Source: Geodermatophilus africanus
GTDB lineage: Bacteria; Actinomycetota; Actinomycetes; Mycobacteriales; Geodermatophilaceae
Direction: 5' to 3'
Length of the DNA stretch: 64,000 bases
Assembly: GCF_900107105.1 (NCBI RefSeq)
Contig: NZ_FNOT01000002.1
Location: 434,001-498,000, forward strand
The translations under genes were made by a program, and so were the position numbers. Position 1 is the first letter of the stretch; every line of letters starts with the position of its first letter. Below, in pieces: positions 51,928 through 60,956 of this stretch. The notes beneath the pieces are model-generated. The model did no database searches. It had not been told where the DNA came from and saw only the letters and a list, made by a program, of their open reading frames with translations.

Positions 51928-52216
51928 GGGCGTACGCCAGCACCACCACGGGGCTGCGGCCGGAGGGCACGCCGGAGACGCGCACCCCGGCACAGGCCTC
52001 GATGGCGGGCTCGCCCCGGCGTCGGCCCGAACCCGAGAGGCCCGCTCCGTCGATGCCGGCCGACCAGCGGGCCATGGCGACGTGCTGTTCGACGTGCGCT
52101 GTGGGCGGTTGTTCCGACACAGCTCGCGGTTACGGCACCAGCACCCCGGTCCTGGTTCACCTGTCGCACGGACGCTGGGTGGGTCCCCGCACGAACCCCA
52201 CCCCCGGAGGACACCG

Positions 52217-52723
52217 ATGACCGGCCCCACCACCAACGACTCCACCGCGATTAACGGCCGCGACAGCGGGCCGGAACGCTCCCGGAACGCGGAGGGCAGC
52301 CAGGCTGCGCCGTCGGCGGTCGAGCTCCACGACCTGGCCCGTGCGCAGGACGACCTGACGCAGGAAGTCCGTCAGCACGTCGCACGTCAGCTCGTGGAGA
52401 ACGGGTCGCACAGCGACGACGACGCACGGGTCGGCCGGATGCTCACTGCTGCCCGGTCCGAGCTGCTGGCGCAGCTGCTCGGTCAGCAGCAGGAGCAGGC
52501 ACGTGGTCAGCTGGCCGAGGCCACACGCAACAACGAGGACGCTGTCGCCGGCGTCGTCCGCAGCGTCACCACGATCGTCCGCAGCATCGTCCCTGCGGCA
52601 GTGACCCGGCCCGAGGACCTCCTCGAGGCGACGTACTCCCTCGCCGATCAAGGGCTGCGGGTCGGTCGTCGCCTCGCCCTCACGGTCAGCGGGAGCGCTC
52701 GGGACCTGATCCCGCTCCGCTGA
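52217..52723 (+). CDS. helical hypothetical protein
   Basis: A 168-residue, mostly helical, hydrophilic protein. ATG 52217 follows GGAGG (52205-52209). The N-terminal 40 residues are Thr/Ser/Asn-rich; then long charged helices (LARAQDDLTQEVRQHVARQL, LLAQLLGQQQEQARGQLAEA) suggest a coiled coil. The C-terminal part (PEDLLEATYSLADQGLRVGR) is more conserved-looking. No membrane helix or family is recognised. Confidence 0.7.
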   Translation: MTGPTTNDSTAINGRDSGPERSRNAEGSQAAPSAVELHDLARAQDDLTQEVRQHVARQLVENGSHSDDDARVGRMLTAARSELLAQLLGQQQEQARGQLAEATRNNEDAVAGVVRSVTTIVRSIVPAAVTRPEDLLEATYSLADQGLRVGRRLALTVSGSARDLIPLR

Positions 52724-52859
52724 CACCTCATGGCCAGCGGCAGTGTCGACCCGGCCTGCCGTTGGCCCTGAGCGGTACGAGCACGCCCGGCCCTCGCCCG
52801 TCACCGAGCGGATGACATCCGTGGGTTCCCGAGCCCGTCCGGCTACACCCCAGCAGGGG

Positions 52860-53038
52860 CGCGTCACCCGAGCGGTGCGGGGCAGCGGCCGCCGCGTCTG
52901 CTGTGCGAGGTCCTGCAGGTGGATGCTGACGTCGGTTGCCCCCGCGATCCGCGCCTCCTGAGCGATGAGCTGGCCGACCAGCCGGGGTGGGACCAGGTGG
53001 ACCCGGTCGAGCAGGGCACCCAGCAGCCGTTCACCCAC
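52860..53038 (-). pseudogene. N-terminal remnant of a PP2C/SpoIIE phosphatase
   Basis: From GTG 53038 the minus strand reads LLGALLDRVHLVPPRLVGQL, IAQEARIAGATDVSIHLQDL, the usual opening of actinobacterial GAF/PP2C-type SpoIIE phosphatases. After about 60 residues the similarity ends in low-complexity sequence and none of the phosphatase domain is present. Confidence 0.55.
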
Positions 53039-53536
53039 GCTCTCGGCTGCGGGCCGGCCCCCGTCCCGGTCGGTGAAGCCGCCCTGCGACTCCGTCCCCC
53101 CCGGTCACCGTCACGACCATGCGCCGACACCGGCCTGGGCAAACGCGCGAAGGAGGGGCCACTGCCGCAGCGGGGCGCGCGTGATGCCGGCAGTCCCGCT
53201 GTCGCCTGGGGTGTGCGCTCACGGATCCGGTCCCTCTGACTCCGCTCGGTCGAGAGCGGATGGTGAGCTCACCGCGGGCACCCCCGCTGGCGAGTGATCG
53301 GTCCGTGACTGTCGGCCCGAGCCGGTCATCGTTGTGGGCGGTCTCACTGGGGGCCGGACGCTTGTGCCGACTGGCGTTGGGGCACGGTCATGACTGGCCC
53401 ACGGGCCGGACCGAGGACGATGCCGTCGGCATCGGCCGGGTTTCCGCAAGGGCGCGGGGTCGGATACCGACCGCGGGTCGCTGATCCTCCAGCGCCGCCC
53501 GCTACATGACCGCCTACATGAGAGGCCATTCCAGCC
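53039..53536. other. gap without a recognisable gene
   Basis: No frame has both good codon bias and a ribosome site. It contains the leader of the collagen-like gene, including a repeated CTACATGA (about 53502-53509 and 53514-53521). No promoter is clear. Confidence 0.4.
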
Positions 53537-54505
53537 ATGGCGCAGTCGAAGAGCACGACACGCAGCGAGACCGTTGCGGTACCCGTCGACGTCACCGTCG
53601 AGGAGGGCGACCGCGGGGTGAAGGGCCCGACCGGGCCGGTCGGCCCCGCCGGCGAGCCCGGCGACAGGGGTCCCCAGGGCTCGGTAGGCCCTGTCGGCGA
53701 GCGGGGTGACAAGGGTGAGAAGGGCCCGGTCGGCCCCGTTGGCGAGCCCGGGGACAAGGGTGAGAAGGGCCCGACCGGTCCGATCGGCCCGGTCGGTGAG
53801 CGCGGCGAGAAGGGACCGATCGGTCCGCGAGGCGAGCAGGGCCCTCAGGGCGAGCTCGGCCCGCAGGGCGAGCAGGGCCCCGAAGGGGAGACCGGTCCGC
53901 AGGGTGAGCAGGGTCTGCCCGGCTCCACCGGTCGCCCCGGCGAGCAGGGCCCGCAGGGCCCGCAGGGCCTGCCCGGACTGCGCGGCGAGACCGGCCCGCG
54001 CGGTGTTGTCGGTGAGCAGGGTGCGCAGGGACCCCGCGGTGAGCAGGGCCTGCCCGGGGCCCAGGGCCCGCGCGGCGTGATCGGCGAGACCGGCGAACAG
54101 GGCGAGAAGGGCCTGCCCGGTGTGCAGGGCCTGCCCGGTCTGCCGGGCGAGCAGGGTGCTCCTGGTGTCCGAGGCCTGCAGGGCCCGCAGGGTGTGCAGG
54201 GCCCGGCCGGTCCGGCCGGTCCGGCTGGTCTGCCTGGCGTGCAGGGTCCGCAGGGCCCGGCCGGACCGGCCTGGCTCTACCAGCCCAGTCCCGCCGAGCT
54301 GGCGTCCAAGGTCAAGCAGGCGGCGTTGGACGTCACGCCGCGCACCGTCTACGACCCGCGGGTGGGCGTCCGCTACCTGGCGGCGCTGACCTCGACGCTG
54401 ATCAAGCTGCAGGGCGGGTTGTTCCTGCGTGCCATCGTCGACACCGATGCCGCAGCGAACAAGCAGTCGGGCGTCGACCTGTCCAACGTGCGCTCCATCG
54501 CCTGA
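53537..54505 (+). CDS. collagen-like protein
   Basis: A 322-residue protein with 74 uninterrupted Gly-X-Y triplets (residues 24-245). X and Y are often Pro, Glu, Lys, Arg or Gln; [12 protein letters not shown] and GLPG units recur, and charged pairs (KGE, RGE, KGD) should stabilise a triple helix without hydroxyproline. Residues 1-23 lack a signal peptide. The last 77 residues ([38 protein letters not shown]) form a compact domain that may be the trimerisation foldon. ATG 53537 follows AGAGG. A strong terminator follows. Location and role are unknown; spore or envelope surface is conceivable. Confidence 0.92.
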   Translation: MAQSKSTTRSETVAVPVDVTVEEGDRGVKGPTGPVGPAGEPGDRGPQGSVGPVGERGDKGEKGPVGPVGEPGDKGEKGPTGPIGPVGERGEKGPIGPRGEQGPQGELGPQGEQGPEGETGPQGEQGLPGSTGRPGEQGPQGPQGLPGLRGETGPRGVVGEQGAQGPRGEQGLPGAQGPRGVIGETGEQGEKGLPGVQGLPGLPGEQGAPGVRGLQGPQGVQGPAGPAGPAGLPGVQGPQGPAGPAWLYQPSPAELASKVKQAALDVTPRTVYDPRVGVRYLAALTSTLIKLQGGLFLRAIVDTDAAANKQSGVDLSNVRSIA

Positions 54506-54521
54506 CCGGCGCAGCAGACCC

Positions 54522-54562
54522 GAAGGGCGCCTCGTCCCGCCACCGCGGACGAGGCGCCCTTC
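54522..54562 (+). terminator. strong terminator of the collagen-like gene
   Basis: GAAGGGCGCCTCGTCC (54522-54537) and GGACGAGGCGCCCTTC (54547-54562) form a perfect 16-bp stem with a nine-base loop, 16 bases after the stop codon. Confidence 0.88.
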
Positions 54563-54710
54563 GCCCGTCCGGGGTGCGCCCCGGCTCCGGCGTGGCAGGC
54601 ACGATCAGGACGCCCGTCTGTCGGGTCCCGTGGCTGGCTGGCGAGCCACAGCCCCGTGACCACTCCCCTGACATAGCCAGGGGGTCCTGGCATGGCGTCG
54701 TGGTAGCCGT

Positions 54711-54942
54711 GCCGGCGCCTACGATCGCCGCCATCCCCGCGCACCTGCGCAGCCGGTTGGACGCCGCCGAGATCTTCCACGAGGTCCTCGAGCGCCGGTG
54801 GTTCCTATCCGAGGCGGCCGGCCGGGACGTCGGAATGCAGGCCGCGTTGCGGGACTACGTCGACCGTGTGCTGTCGGCGGTTTCTGGCGACCTGGTGACG
54901 CCGATGCCACGGATTGCCGACCAGGGCCTCGCGCCCCGGTGA
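54711..54942 (+). pseudogene. C-terminal remnant of a DUF4032 protein
   Basis: The frame reads IPAHLRSRLDAAEIFHEVLE, RRWFLSEAAGRDVGMQAALR, DYVDRVLSAV, then an unrelated tail to the stop at 54942. This is the characteristic end of the roughly 400-residue actinobacterial DUF4032 family, whose kinase-like front part is absent. No ribosome site fits, so it is a leftover. Confidence 0.7.
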
Positions 54943-55848
54943 GCGACCACTCGCAGGGGCCGGCTGCACCGTCCTCGGGGCCGACCTCGACCGCCCTGAC
55001 CTATGTCACCAGCTCTTCGTGGACTGGATCGTCACCGCGCGGCTGAACGCGGGGCCGAGGAGGTCACCTGCGCCGCTTCGGTGGTAGGCGCCTCGGCACG
55101 GGACAGGACGAACGGGGCCGCCGTCCCGTACCGGCTGCCCGGCACCGGCATGACGCCGTCACTCCGTTGTACGGCTCGATCCTCCGCAGCGCCTCCGCGG
55201 CGCCGCGGAGATGCCGCCGGAGGGACGCAGCAGGAGGTCCGGACGGATCGGCGCGAGGACAGGTCGTCGGGGAGAAGCGCTGTTCCGGTCCCACGCCGGC
55301 GGCTCGTCACCCGTATGCGCGGCCATGGCGTCCGGCACGACTCGGCTGCGCCCGCATCGGCCCGCACGGCGTCTTCAGCGAGTGCGCGGTGAGCCGCGCA
55401 ACCAGGGAGCGGTCGGCCGTCATGCCAACCAGGCTGCCTCTCCTTCTCCAGTCCATCTCGCGGCGAGGCGGCCTGTGCGGAGCTCCGGTCGCGCACGTAC
55501 GGGCGTCGGCTGTGGGCGTCGAGGACGGTCCTCAGTGCCGCGGCGAGTGCAGCGAGGTCGCGGTCGTGGACACGGCCGTCGATCGACGGGGATCGCGATC
55601 GGCAGGTCTCGGCCGTTCTGGCCAAGGGCAGGATGCGCGCCACCGAGTCCTGGGGCTCGAGCTCGTCACGCGCCGTACCGACATGCCCGGCGGGGGCCTT
55701 GGGCCCTGGCGCCTCCCCCTGAGACCGGGGCCAGGGTTGCGGTCGTCCCGGAGGGCGTGACCGTGCCCGGGCCGCTCGTGAGGCACGCTGCCCCGCCTCG
55801 GTCTGCGACTTCCCCCACGCCGAGTTCCAGCAGAGGGGTAGAGCAGCC
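54943..55848. other. 906-base gap without a recognisable gene
   Basis: Codon bias is weak in all frames and GC at third positions is not raised as in true genes here. Small runs (for example minus strand about 55530-55620, RDLAALAAALRTVLDAHSRR) might be debris but cannot be assigned. Confidence 0.45.
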
Positions 55849-55998
55849 GTGGCCATCGTCGACCAGCAGGCCGCCAGTGCGGTCCGCCCGTTCGCCGTGC
55901 TGTGCCCGAAGGACGCGCTCGCCGAGTTGCGCTGCCGTCTCCAGGCGCCGCGCTGGCAGGCCATCCACGTCCTTCGCAAGGCCTTCGGCACCCTCTAG
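55849..55998 (+). pseudogene. epoxide-hydrolase N-terminal (EHN) fragment
   Basis: GTG 55849 to TAG 55998 encodes 49 residues including SAVRPFAVLCPKDALAELRC and RLQAPRWQA. This is the start of the EHN domain that precedes the alpha/beta hydrolase domain of epoxide hydrolases. The catalytic domain is absent, and the intact hydrolase 41 bases downstream belongs to a different subgroup without EHN. It is probably a remnant. Confidence 0.55.
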
Positions 55999-56039
55999 TG
56001 CTCCGCAACTGATGCCACCCGACCGAAGGAGAGTTCGTC

Positions 56040-56990
56040 ATGGCGTCAATCTCCGAGCGGGAGAGCCGGGAGATCGAGGCGGCCAACGCCTCTGGCAACA
56101 CCCCGGTCGTCCTCATCCACGGCCTCTGGCTGCTGCCGAGCAGCTGGGCCAACTGGGTGGCGTTCTTCGAGCAGGTCGGCTACGCGCCGCTGACGCCGGA
56201 CTGGCCTGACGACCCGGAATCGATCGAAGCCGCTCGGGCGGAGCCGGAGGTCCTCGCCGGAAAGACCTTAAAGCAAGTTGCCGATCACACCACCGACGTC
56301 ATCAAGGCCCTGGACAGGAAGCCGGTGATCATGGGGCACTCGACCGGGGGCCTGCTCGCGCAGATGCTCGCGGGCCGGGGCCTCGCGGCGGCCACGGTGG
56401 CGATCGACCCCGGGATCTTCCGCGGCGTCCTGCCCCTGCCGGCCGCCACGCTCAGGTCGGCAGGCCGGTTCCTGATCAACCCGCGCACGCGCGGCCGCGC
56501 GCTCACGCTCACGTTCGACGAGTTCACGTACAGCTGGGCGAACGAGCTGGACGAGGAAGAAGCGAAGGAGCTCTACGACAGGTACCACGTCGCCGGCTCC
56601 GGGATCTCGCTCGTGCAGATGGGCAACGCGAACCTCAACCCGCGGACGGAGGCGAAGGTCGACACGAAGAACCCCGATCGCGGGCCCCTGCTGATCATCG
56701 AGGGCGAGAAGGACCACACGGTGCCGTGGGCGATCGCGAACGCTGCCTACAAGCGGCAGAGGCGCAACCCGGGCGTGACGGAGATCGTGAAGCTCCCGAA
56801 CCGAGGCCACTCCCTCACCATCGACCACGGCTGGCGCGAGGTCGCCCAGACGGCGCTCGACTTCGTCCAGCGGTTCACCTCGAGCGATCACAAGACGACA
56901 TCCGTACCGAAGGCGCGCGACGCCTCGGCGAACTCGGGGCTCGCCAGCGGGGAATCCGTCGCTGGGACAGAGCGCGGCTCGGCAAGGTGA
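56040..56990 (+). CDS. alpha/beta-fold hydrolase
   Basis: A 316-residue alpha/beta hydrolase. VVLIHGLWLLPSSW carries the oxyanion HG, the nucleophile elbow is VIMGHSTGGLLAQ, the acid lies near LLIIEGEKDHTVPW and the catalytic His is in LPNRGHSLTID. ATG 56040 follows GAAGGAGAG. It is richer in Lys, Asn and Ile than its neighbours, so it may have been acquired. Many relatives are annotated as esterases, lactonases or haloperoxidase-like; the substrate is unknown. The last 40 residues are Ser/Ala/Gly-rich and may come from fused sequence. Confidence 0.88.
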   Translation: MASISERESREIEAANASGNTPVVLIHGLWLLPSSWANWVAFFEQVGYAPLTPDWPDDPESIEAARAEPEVLAGKTLKQVADHTTDVIKALDRKPVIMGHSTGGLLAQMLAGRGLAAATVAIDPGIFRGVLPLPAATLRSAGRFLINPRTRGRALTLTFDEFTYSWANELDEEEAKELYDRYHVAGSGISLVQMGNANLNPRTEAKVDTKNPDRGPLLIIEGEKDHTVPWAIANAAYKRQRRNPGVTEIVKLPNRGHSLTIDHGWREVAQTALDFVQRFTSSDHKTTSVPKARDASANSGLASGESVAGTERGSAR

Positions 56991-57124
56991 CCGCGGCATC
57001 CTCCTGGCACGATCGGTAACCGAGTCGAGCCGCTCGAGAAGCGCGCTGATGTCGACGTCGTCCTGAGCGGGGTCGCGCAGCCCCGGGTGGGTGATCCTCG
57101 TCTTCCAGGCCTGCCACCTGCTCT
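56991..57124 (-). other. short coding-like fragment
   Basis: Minus strand, about 57000-57130, reads LKSRWQAWKTRITHPGLRDP and DISALLERLDSVTDRARRM with strongly G/C-ending codons but no family match, start or stop of its own. Likely debris of a lost gene. Confidence 0.3.
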
Positions 57125-58519
57125 TCAGCCGCGTGCCGCACGGTGCCGCCTCCCGTGTCGATGCGCGAGGCGGCCGGAGGGCCTCGGGGACGGGACGTGC
57201 CGGCCTTCCCGGCGGGTAGCCACACCCGACTGTCCCGGGGAGCTCGATGTGGTGCCTCGCCACTGGTCCGCAGCCGCGCGCGCCGCCGCACGAGCCGCCC
57301 GTGGCTCGTGCGCGGCGAGGTCCGCCTCGGCGTAAAGCCGGAGGAGACCGCGGAGGGCGTAGCGGTCGCCGGGTGCGAGCTGGACGAGGTTCAGGTCGGC
57401 GAGCTCGTCGAGCATGTCCTCCGCGCGCCATCGCGGCTCCCCCACCAGCGCAGCGGCGAGACCGGCCGTGAACGTCGGGTCCTCGATGAGCGCCAGCCGC
57501 CGGAAGAGTTGCTGGGTGGACGGTCCGAGCTGGTCGACGGACGACCTGATGGCCGCCCGGATCTGCAGGTCCCCGGCGGTCAGCGCGTCCAGGCGGTGCT
57601 CCCGCACCGCCAGGCGTTCCACCAGCCCGGCCGCCGTCCACCCGGGTCTGCTGGCCACCCGGTTGCCCGCGATGCGCAGCGCCAGGGGGACGTGGTCGCA
57701 CAGCCGTGCCAACCGGGCCAGGTCCGTCTCCCCGGCCTGCTCGGCCGGGATGATCGCGGCCAGCACCTGCTGGGCGTCCGCGCTCGGCAGCCGGTCCAGC
57801 GGGACACGCCCGGCCTCCTCGAGCCCGGCCAACGACCGTCTGCTGGTGACCAGGACGGCGGTCGGGCCCGTCGTCGGCCGCAGCGCCCGGATCTGCGATT
57901 CACCGGCGGCGTCGTCCAGGACCACCAGGTGGGGACGATCGGCCAGCAGCTGCCGCACGCACCCCGGGTCCTCACCCGTGCTCTCCCGGCCGAGGAGCGC
58001 GCCCAGCACGCGGCCCGCGACGGCTCGCGGCGACGGCGGCTCGTGCGTCACACCGCCCAGGTCGACGAAGAGCTGGTCCGGGATCGCGCTCCGCAGCCGG
58101 GCCGCTGCCCGGACCGCCACGCTGGTCTTGCCGTAGCCCGGGGGACCGGTCACGACCACCAGCGGCGACCGGGCGGCCCGGGATCCCGTCAACGCCGCCG
58201 TGATCGACGCCAGCTCCGCTCCGCGGCCGGTGAAGTCCGCGGTGTCCCGGGGGAGCGGGAGTCGCCAGGGCAGCTCGCGTCGGGGTCGGCGACGCCCGTC
58301 CCGTGCCGCCCGGACCATCGCCGCACGGTCGGCCTCGGGCAGGTCCAGGGTCCGCACGATCGCGAGCACCGTCCGGTGCTGAGGGGCCCGCGCGGCTCCC
58401 CGCTCGATGTCGCTCAGGGCACGAGCGCTGATCCCCGATGCCTCCGACAGCCCCTCCAGGGTGAGGTCGGCCTCGAGGCGGAGGCGACGGACCACCTGAC
58501 CGAGGGGTTCGGCGTCCAC
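57125..58519 (-). CDS. XRE-type regulator with NB-ARC ATPase domain
   Basis: A 464-residue regulator. Residues about 5-75 are a helix-turn-helix (LGQVVRRLRLEADLTLEGLS, SGISARALSDIERGAARAPQ). An AfsR-like NB-ARC/STAND ATPase follows: P-loop VVTGPPGYGKTSVAV, Walker B HLVVLDDAAGE, VLVTSRRSLAGL and PLALRIAGNRVASRP. The usual C-terminal TPR repeats are missing; the protein ends in a Arg/Ser/His-rich tail that looks out of frame, so the 3' end may be truncated. GTG 58519 follows GGGAGGGCCC and lies 11 bases after the CBS gene. An ATP-dependent transcription switch is likely. Confidence 0.85.
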   Translation of the reverse strand: MDAEPLGQVVRRLRLEADLTLEGLSEASGISARALSDIERGAARAPQHRTVLAIVRTLDLPEADRAAMVRAARDGRRRPRRELPWRLPLPRDTADFTGRGAELASITAALTGSRAARSPLVVVTGPPGYGKTSVAVRAAARLRSAIPDQLFVDLGGVTHEPPSPRAVAGRVLGALLGRESTGEDPGCVRQLLADRPHLVVLDDAAGESQIRALRPTTGPTAVLVTSRRSLAGLEEAGRVPLDRLPSADAQQVLAAIIPAEQAGETDLARLARLCDHVPLALRIAGNRVASRPGWTAAGLVERLAVREHRLDALTAGDLQIRAAIRSSVDQLGPSTQQLFRRLALIEDPTFTAGLAAALVGEPRWRAEDMLDELADLNLVQLAPGDRYALRGLLRLYAEADLAAHEPRAARAAARAAADQWRGTTSSSPGQSGVATRREGRHVPSPRPSGRLAHRHGRRHRAARG

Positions 58520-58530
58520 GGGCCCTCCCG

Positions 58531-59031
58531 TCAGGGCGCGAACGGGCCGGCGGCCGACCGAGGTGGGAGGACCGCGGCCTCTTCCGACGCGAGCACCGCC
58601 CGGCACACGTCGGCGAGGTCCGCGATCCCGAGCACCCGGTCGTCCCTGCTCACGACGAGCTGCATGACCCTGTGCAACAGCATGAGGCGAGCCGCGTCGC
58701 GAGCAGGGAGGTCGGCCGCCACCTGCTGCGGTGGTCCGGTGACGACCTGGCGGACACGGGTGGACTCGAGATCCCGGCCCTCGGCGACCGCGCGGCTGAC
58801 GTCGGTGGCGCTGAGGAGAGCGAGGGGGTCGCCGGTGTCGTCGGCCGTGACGACGAGCGCGCTGTGTCCCGACCGGTGCAGCAGGTACGCCGCGGCCGCC
58901 AGGTGCGCCTCCGCTTCGACCCGGGTGGCCGGCCGCGTCAGCTCGCCGACCGCCGGGCCGGCGGAGATCCTGTCGCTCGACGGGGGTGTAGCTGGGAAGG
59001 CGGCGGCTGAGCTCGCGTCGATCCTCGGCAT
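58531..59031 (-). CDS. CBS-domain protein
   Basis: A 166-residue protein with two CBS motifs: VGELTRPATRVEAEAHLAAA, LHRSGHSALVVTADDTGDPL, and a second starting VRQVVTGPPQQVAADLPARD and MLLHRVMQLVVSRDDRVLGI. Such Bateman modules bind adenine nucleotides. The start is uncertain: ATG 59031 gives a Ser/Ala/Pro-rich leader before the first motif. It lies directly upstream of the NB-ARC regulator on the same strand, so it may be its nucleotide sensor; this is inference. It is divergent from sixA. Confidence 0.82.
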   Translation of the reverse strand: MPRIDASSAAAFPATPPSSDRISAGPAVGELTRPATRVEAEAHLAAAAYLLHRSGHSALVVTADDTGDPLALLSATDVSRAVAEGRDLESTRVRQVVTGPPQQVAADLPARDAARLMLLHRVMQLVVSRDDRVLGIADLADVCRAVLASEEAAVLPPRSAAGPFAP

Positions 59032-59137
59032 CGCAGTGTCGATGGACGCCGGAGGGCCGCGCTCTGCGGCCGAGGCTCTGACGCGTGGCGCCATGTCACC
59101 GGCTGAGCGACGCGCGGATGGGTGCCAGACTCGGCTG

Positions 59138-59644
59138 GTGCGGCCGCGTCGACTCCTGCTCATCCGCCATGCCAGGGCCGCCGGCGGCCCGGTCGACCTG
59201 GAGCGGCCACTGACTGCGGAAGGCGTGCAGCAGGCCGCGGCGCTCGGGGCCTGGCTGGAGCACGCCGGGCTGATGCCTGACCGGGTGCTGGTGTCCCCTG
59301 CCCGCCGCGCGGTACAGACCTGGGAACAGGCCGGCGGCGCACTGCCATCGGCAGTGCAGCCGATCGGCGACGCGCGGATCCACGACAACACCGTCGACGC
59401 GCTGCTCGCGGCGATCCGGGAGACCCCGGACGACGTGCTGTCGGTGGCCGTCGTCGGGCACAACCCCTCGATCGGTGAGCTGGCGGGCGTCCTCGACGAC
59501 GGTCGCAGCGACCCGGTGGCGCGACGTGGGGTCGAGTCCGGGTTCCCGGCCGGGGGTGTGGCGGTGTTCGAGCTCGCCGTGTCGTTCGCCGCCGTCGGGC
59601 CGGCCGCGGCGACGCTGAGGGACTTCAGGGCGCCCAGCGACTGA
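59138..59644 (+). CDS. sixA: SixA-type histidine phosphatase
   Basis: A 168-residue histidine-phosphatase-superfamily protein. The phospho-accepting motif LLIRHARAAG lies at the very start, LVSPARRAVQTWE and VVGHNPSIGELAG give the second Arg and second His. Small size matches SixA, which removes phosphate from histidine phosphotransfer proteins, though many relatives act on small molecules. GTG 59138 is the only start that leaves the RHA motif near the N-terminus. Confidence 0.87.
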   Translation: MRPRRLLLIRHARAAGGPVDLERPLTAEGVQQAAALGAWLEHAGLMPDRVLVSPARRAVQTWEQAGGALPSAVQPIGDARIHDNTVDALLAAIRETPDDVLSVAVVGHNPSIGELAGVLDDGRSDPVARRGVESGFPAGGVAVFELAVSFAAVGPAAATLRDFRAPSD

Positions 59645-60069
59645 AGGGTCGGACCCCACGTCGGCCCTGGCCCATGCGGGACGAGTGAGCGCCTGGCGCG
59701 GCACTGGGCCGTGACGTCCGGCAGAGCCGCCGAGTCCGCAGTCGGTCCAGGAGGAGCCGTCGAGCCGAACAGTCGACGCTGACCGCGTACGCCGCCACGT
59801 CCCCCGGTGAGCCGACGCCGGCTCACCGTCTCCCCGAGGAGGGGTGCGCGTCCCACCTGTCCGCATCTGCGTGTGGGTCCGCCCGCCCCCTGGTCTCCCG
59901 GTCCGGCAGCGCCGACGCTGATGCAGCAGGCCGTCGCTCCTCGGCGGGGCGCGGCACCGGCAGCCGGCCCGCGTCGTCCCCGCCCGTGGTGGGCCACGAT
60001 GAAGGCAGCATCGGAGGCCGCGCCCGCAGCCCTCGCCCCGGGGGTGGCGACGCGGAGCAAGGGGGAGCG
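59645..60069. other. gap with a hairpin, no gene recognised
   Basis: No convincing coding frame. GGTGAGCCG (59806-59814) and CGGCTCACC (59819-59827) form a nine-bp stem, about 160 bases after the sixA stop. The end of the gap holds the leader of the DUF6640-like gene. Confidence 0.4.
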
Positions 60070-60483
60070 ATGAGGACGAGTCGGCTGGTGCTGACCGGCG
60101 CCGCGGTCGGCACGATCGTGGGCACGGCCCGGGCGGACCTGAACGCCACCCACGTGTTCAACCCGGACTGGCCCCCGCACGCCCGGTTCCACGGCGCCGC
60201 CGGCTGGGGCACGGTCGCCGGCGCCCAACTGCTCGCGCTGTGGCTGCTGTGGCGACCGGCGTCCTCCACCGCCGAGCAGGAACTGGCGGCCACGACCGCT
60301 GCGCTCCTGCCCGCGGTCGCGTGGGCGCCGTTCTTCGGCGCGCTGGCCACGCCCGGCACCGCGGTCGAGGACGAGCCCGGGCACCTGCCGCGCGTGGCCG
60401 GCGTGCCGCTCAACCTGGTTCCCGCGACCCTCGTGCCGGCCGTCGCGGCCCTCGGCTACCTGCTGCACCGCCGGGGGCTGTAG
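60070..60483 (+). CDS. DUF6640-like membrane protein
   Basis: A 137-residue protein with about four hydrophobic helices. The loop NATHVFNPDWPPHARFHGAA matches what I recall of the DUF6640 family. Other helices are GTVAGAQLLALWLLWRP and LVPATLVPAVAALGYLLH. ATG 60070 follows GGGGGAGCG. Function unknown; a small-molecule binding or lipid role is speculation. Confidence 0.72.
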   Translation: MRTSRLVLTGAAVGTIVGTARADLNATHVFNPDWPPHARFHGAAGWGTVAGAQLLALWLLWRPASSTAEQELAATTAALLPAVAWAPFFGALATPGTAVEDEPGHLPRVAGVPLNLVPATLVPAVAALGYLLHRRGL

Positions 60484-60506
60484 CGCATCCACGCCGCGCC
60501 GGCCGG

Positions 60507-60785
60507 TCAGCGCCGGAGCTCTGCCACCTCGTCGAGCCGGCCCAGCTCGTGCGGGTCCCGCATCGCGTACACGCGGGTGATCCGCCCGTCCTCGACGACG
60601 AAGGCGACCGCTGTGTCGAAATCGCCGCCCGTGTCGATCCGCGCGGCGACCGCGCCGTTGACCAGCGGCGTGGTGATCTCCACACGGGGCGCGAGCTCCG
60701 CGAAGCGGGGGAGCGCCGAGGCCCCTCGCTCCCGGCCCGCGCCGGGCGGTGGACCTCCGCCGTCGGCGACCGTGGCGCGCTCGAA
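60507..60785 (-). pseudogene. C-terminal remnant of a SigJ-type ECF sigma factor
   Basis: The minus strand encodes TVADGGGPPPGAGRERGASA, RVEITTPLVNGAVAARIDTG, FVVEDGRITRVYAMRDPHEL and a stop at 60507. This is the end of the SnoaL-like domain that follows the sigma-2 and sigma-4 regions in SigJ-type ECF factors. The sigma regions are missing; PPK2 begins about 170 bases away on the other strand. Confidence 0.7.
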
Positions 60786-60956
60786 CCTCGGCTGCGGGGT
60801 CCCGGTGAGCAGCACATGGTCCCCGACCATCCACATCGGCCCGTCCGTGGACGCGCGGCCCCTCCCGGCTGCTCCGCGCCGCCGGCCGAACTGCCGGTTC
60901 GACGGGGCGCCGACCCCGGCTTGCCGCCGGGTCGCCGGGGAGCGATCCTCCGCACC

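Noticed and set aside
53590-54270. Short-period DNA repeats that could look like a CRISPR or satellite array
   Set aside because: The period is nine bases (Gly-X-Y codons) within one continuous reading frame and there are no unique spacers; it is the collagen-like gene.
55032-55991. Long minus-strand open frame in the 55-kb gap
   Set aside because: Codon third positions are not G/C-enriched, the sequence has no domain, and it overlaps the EHN fragment in antisense.
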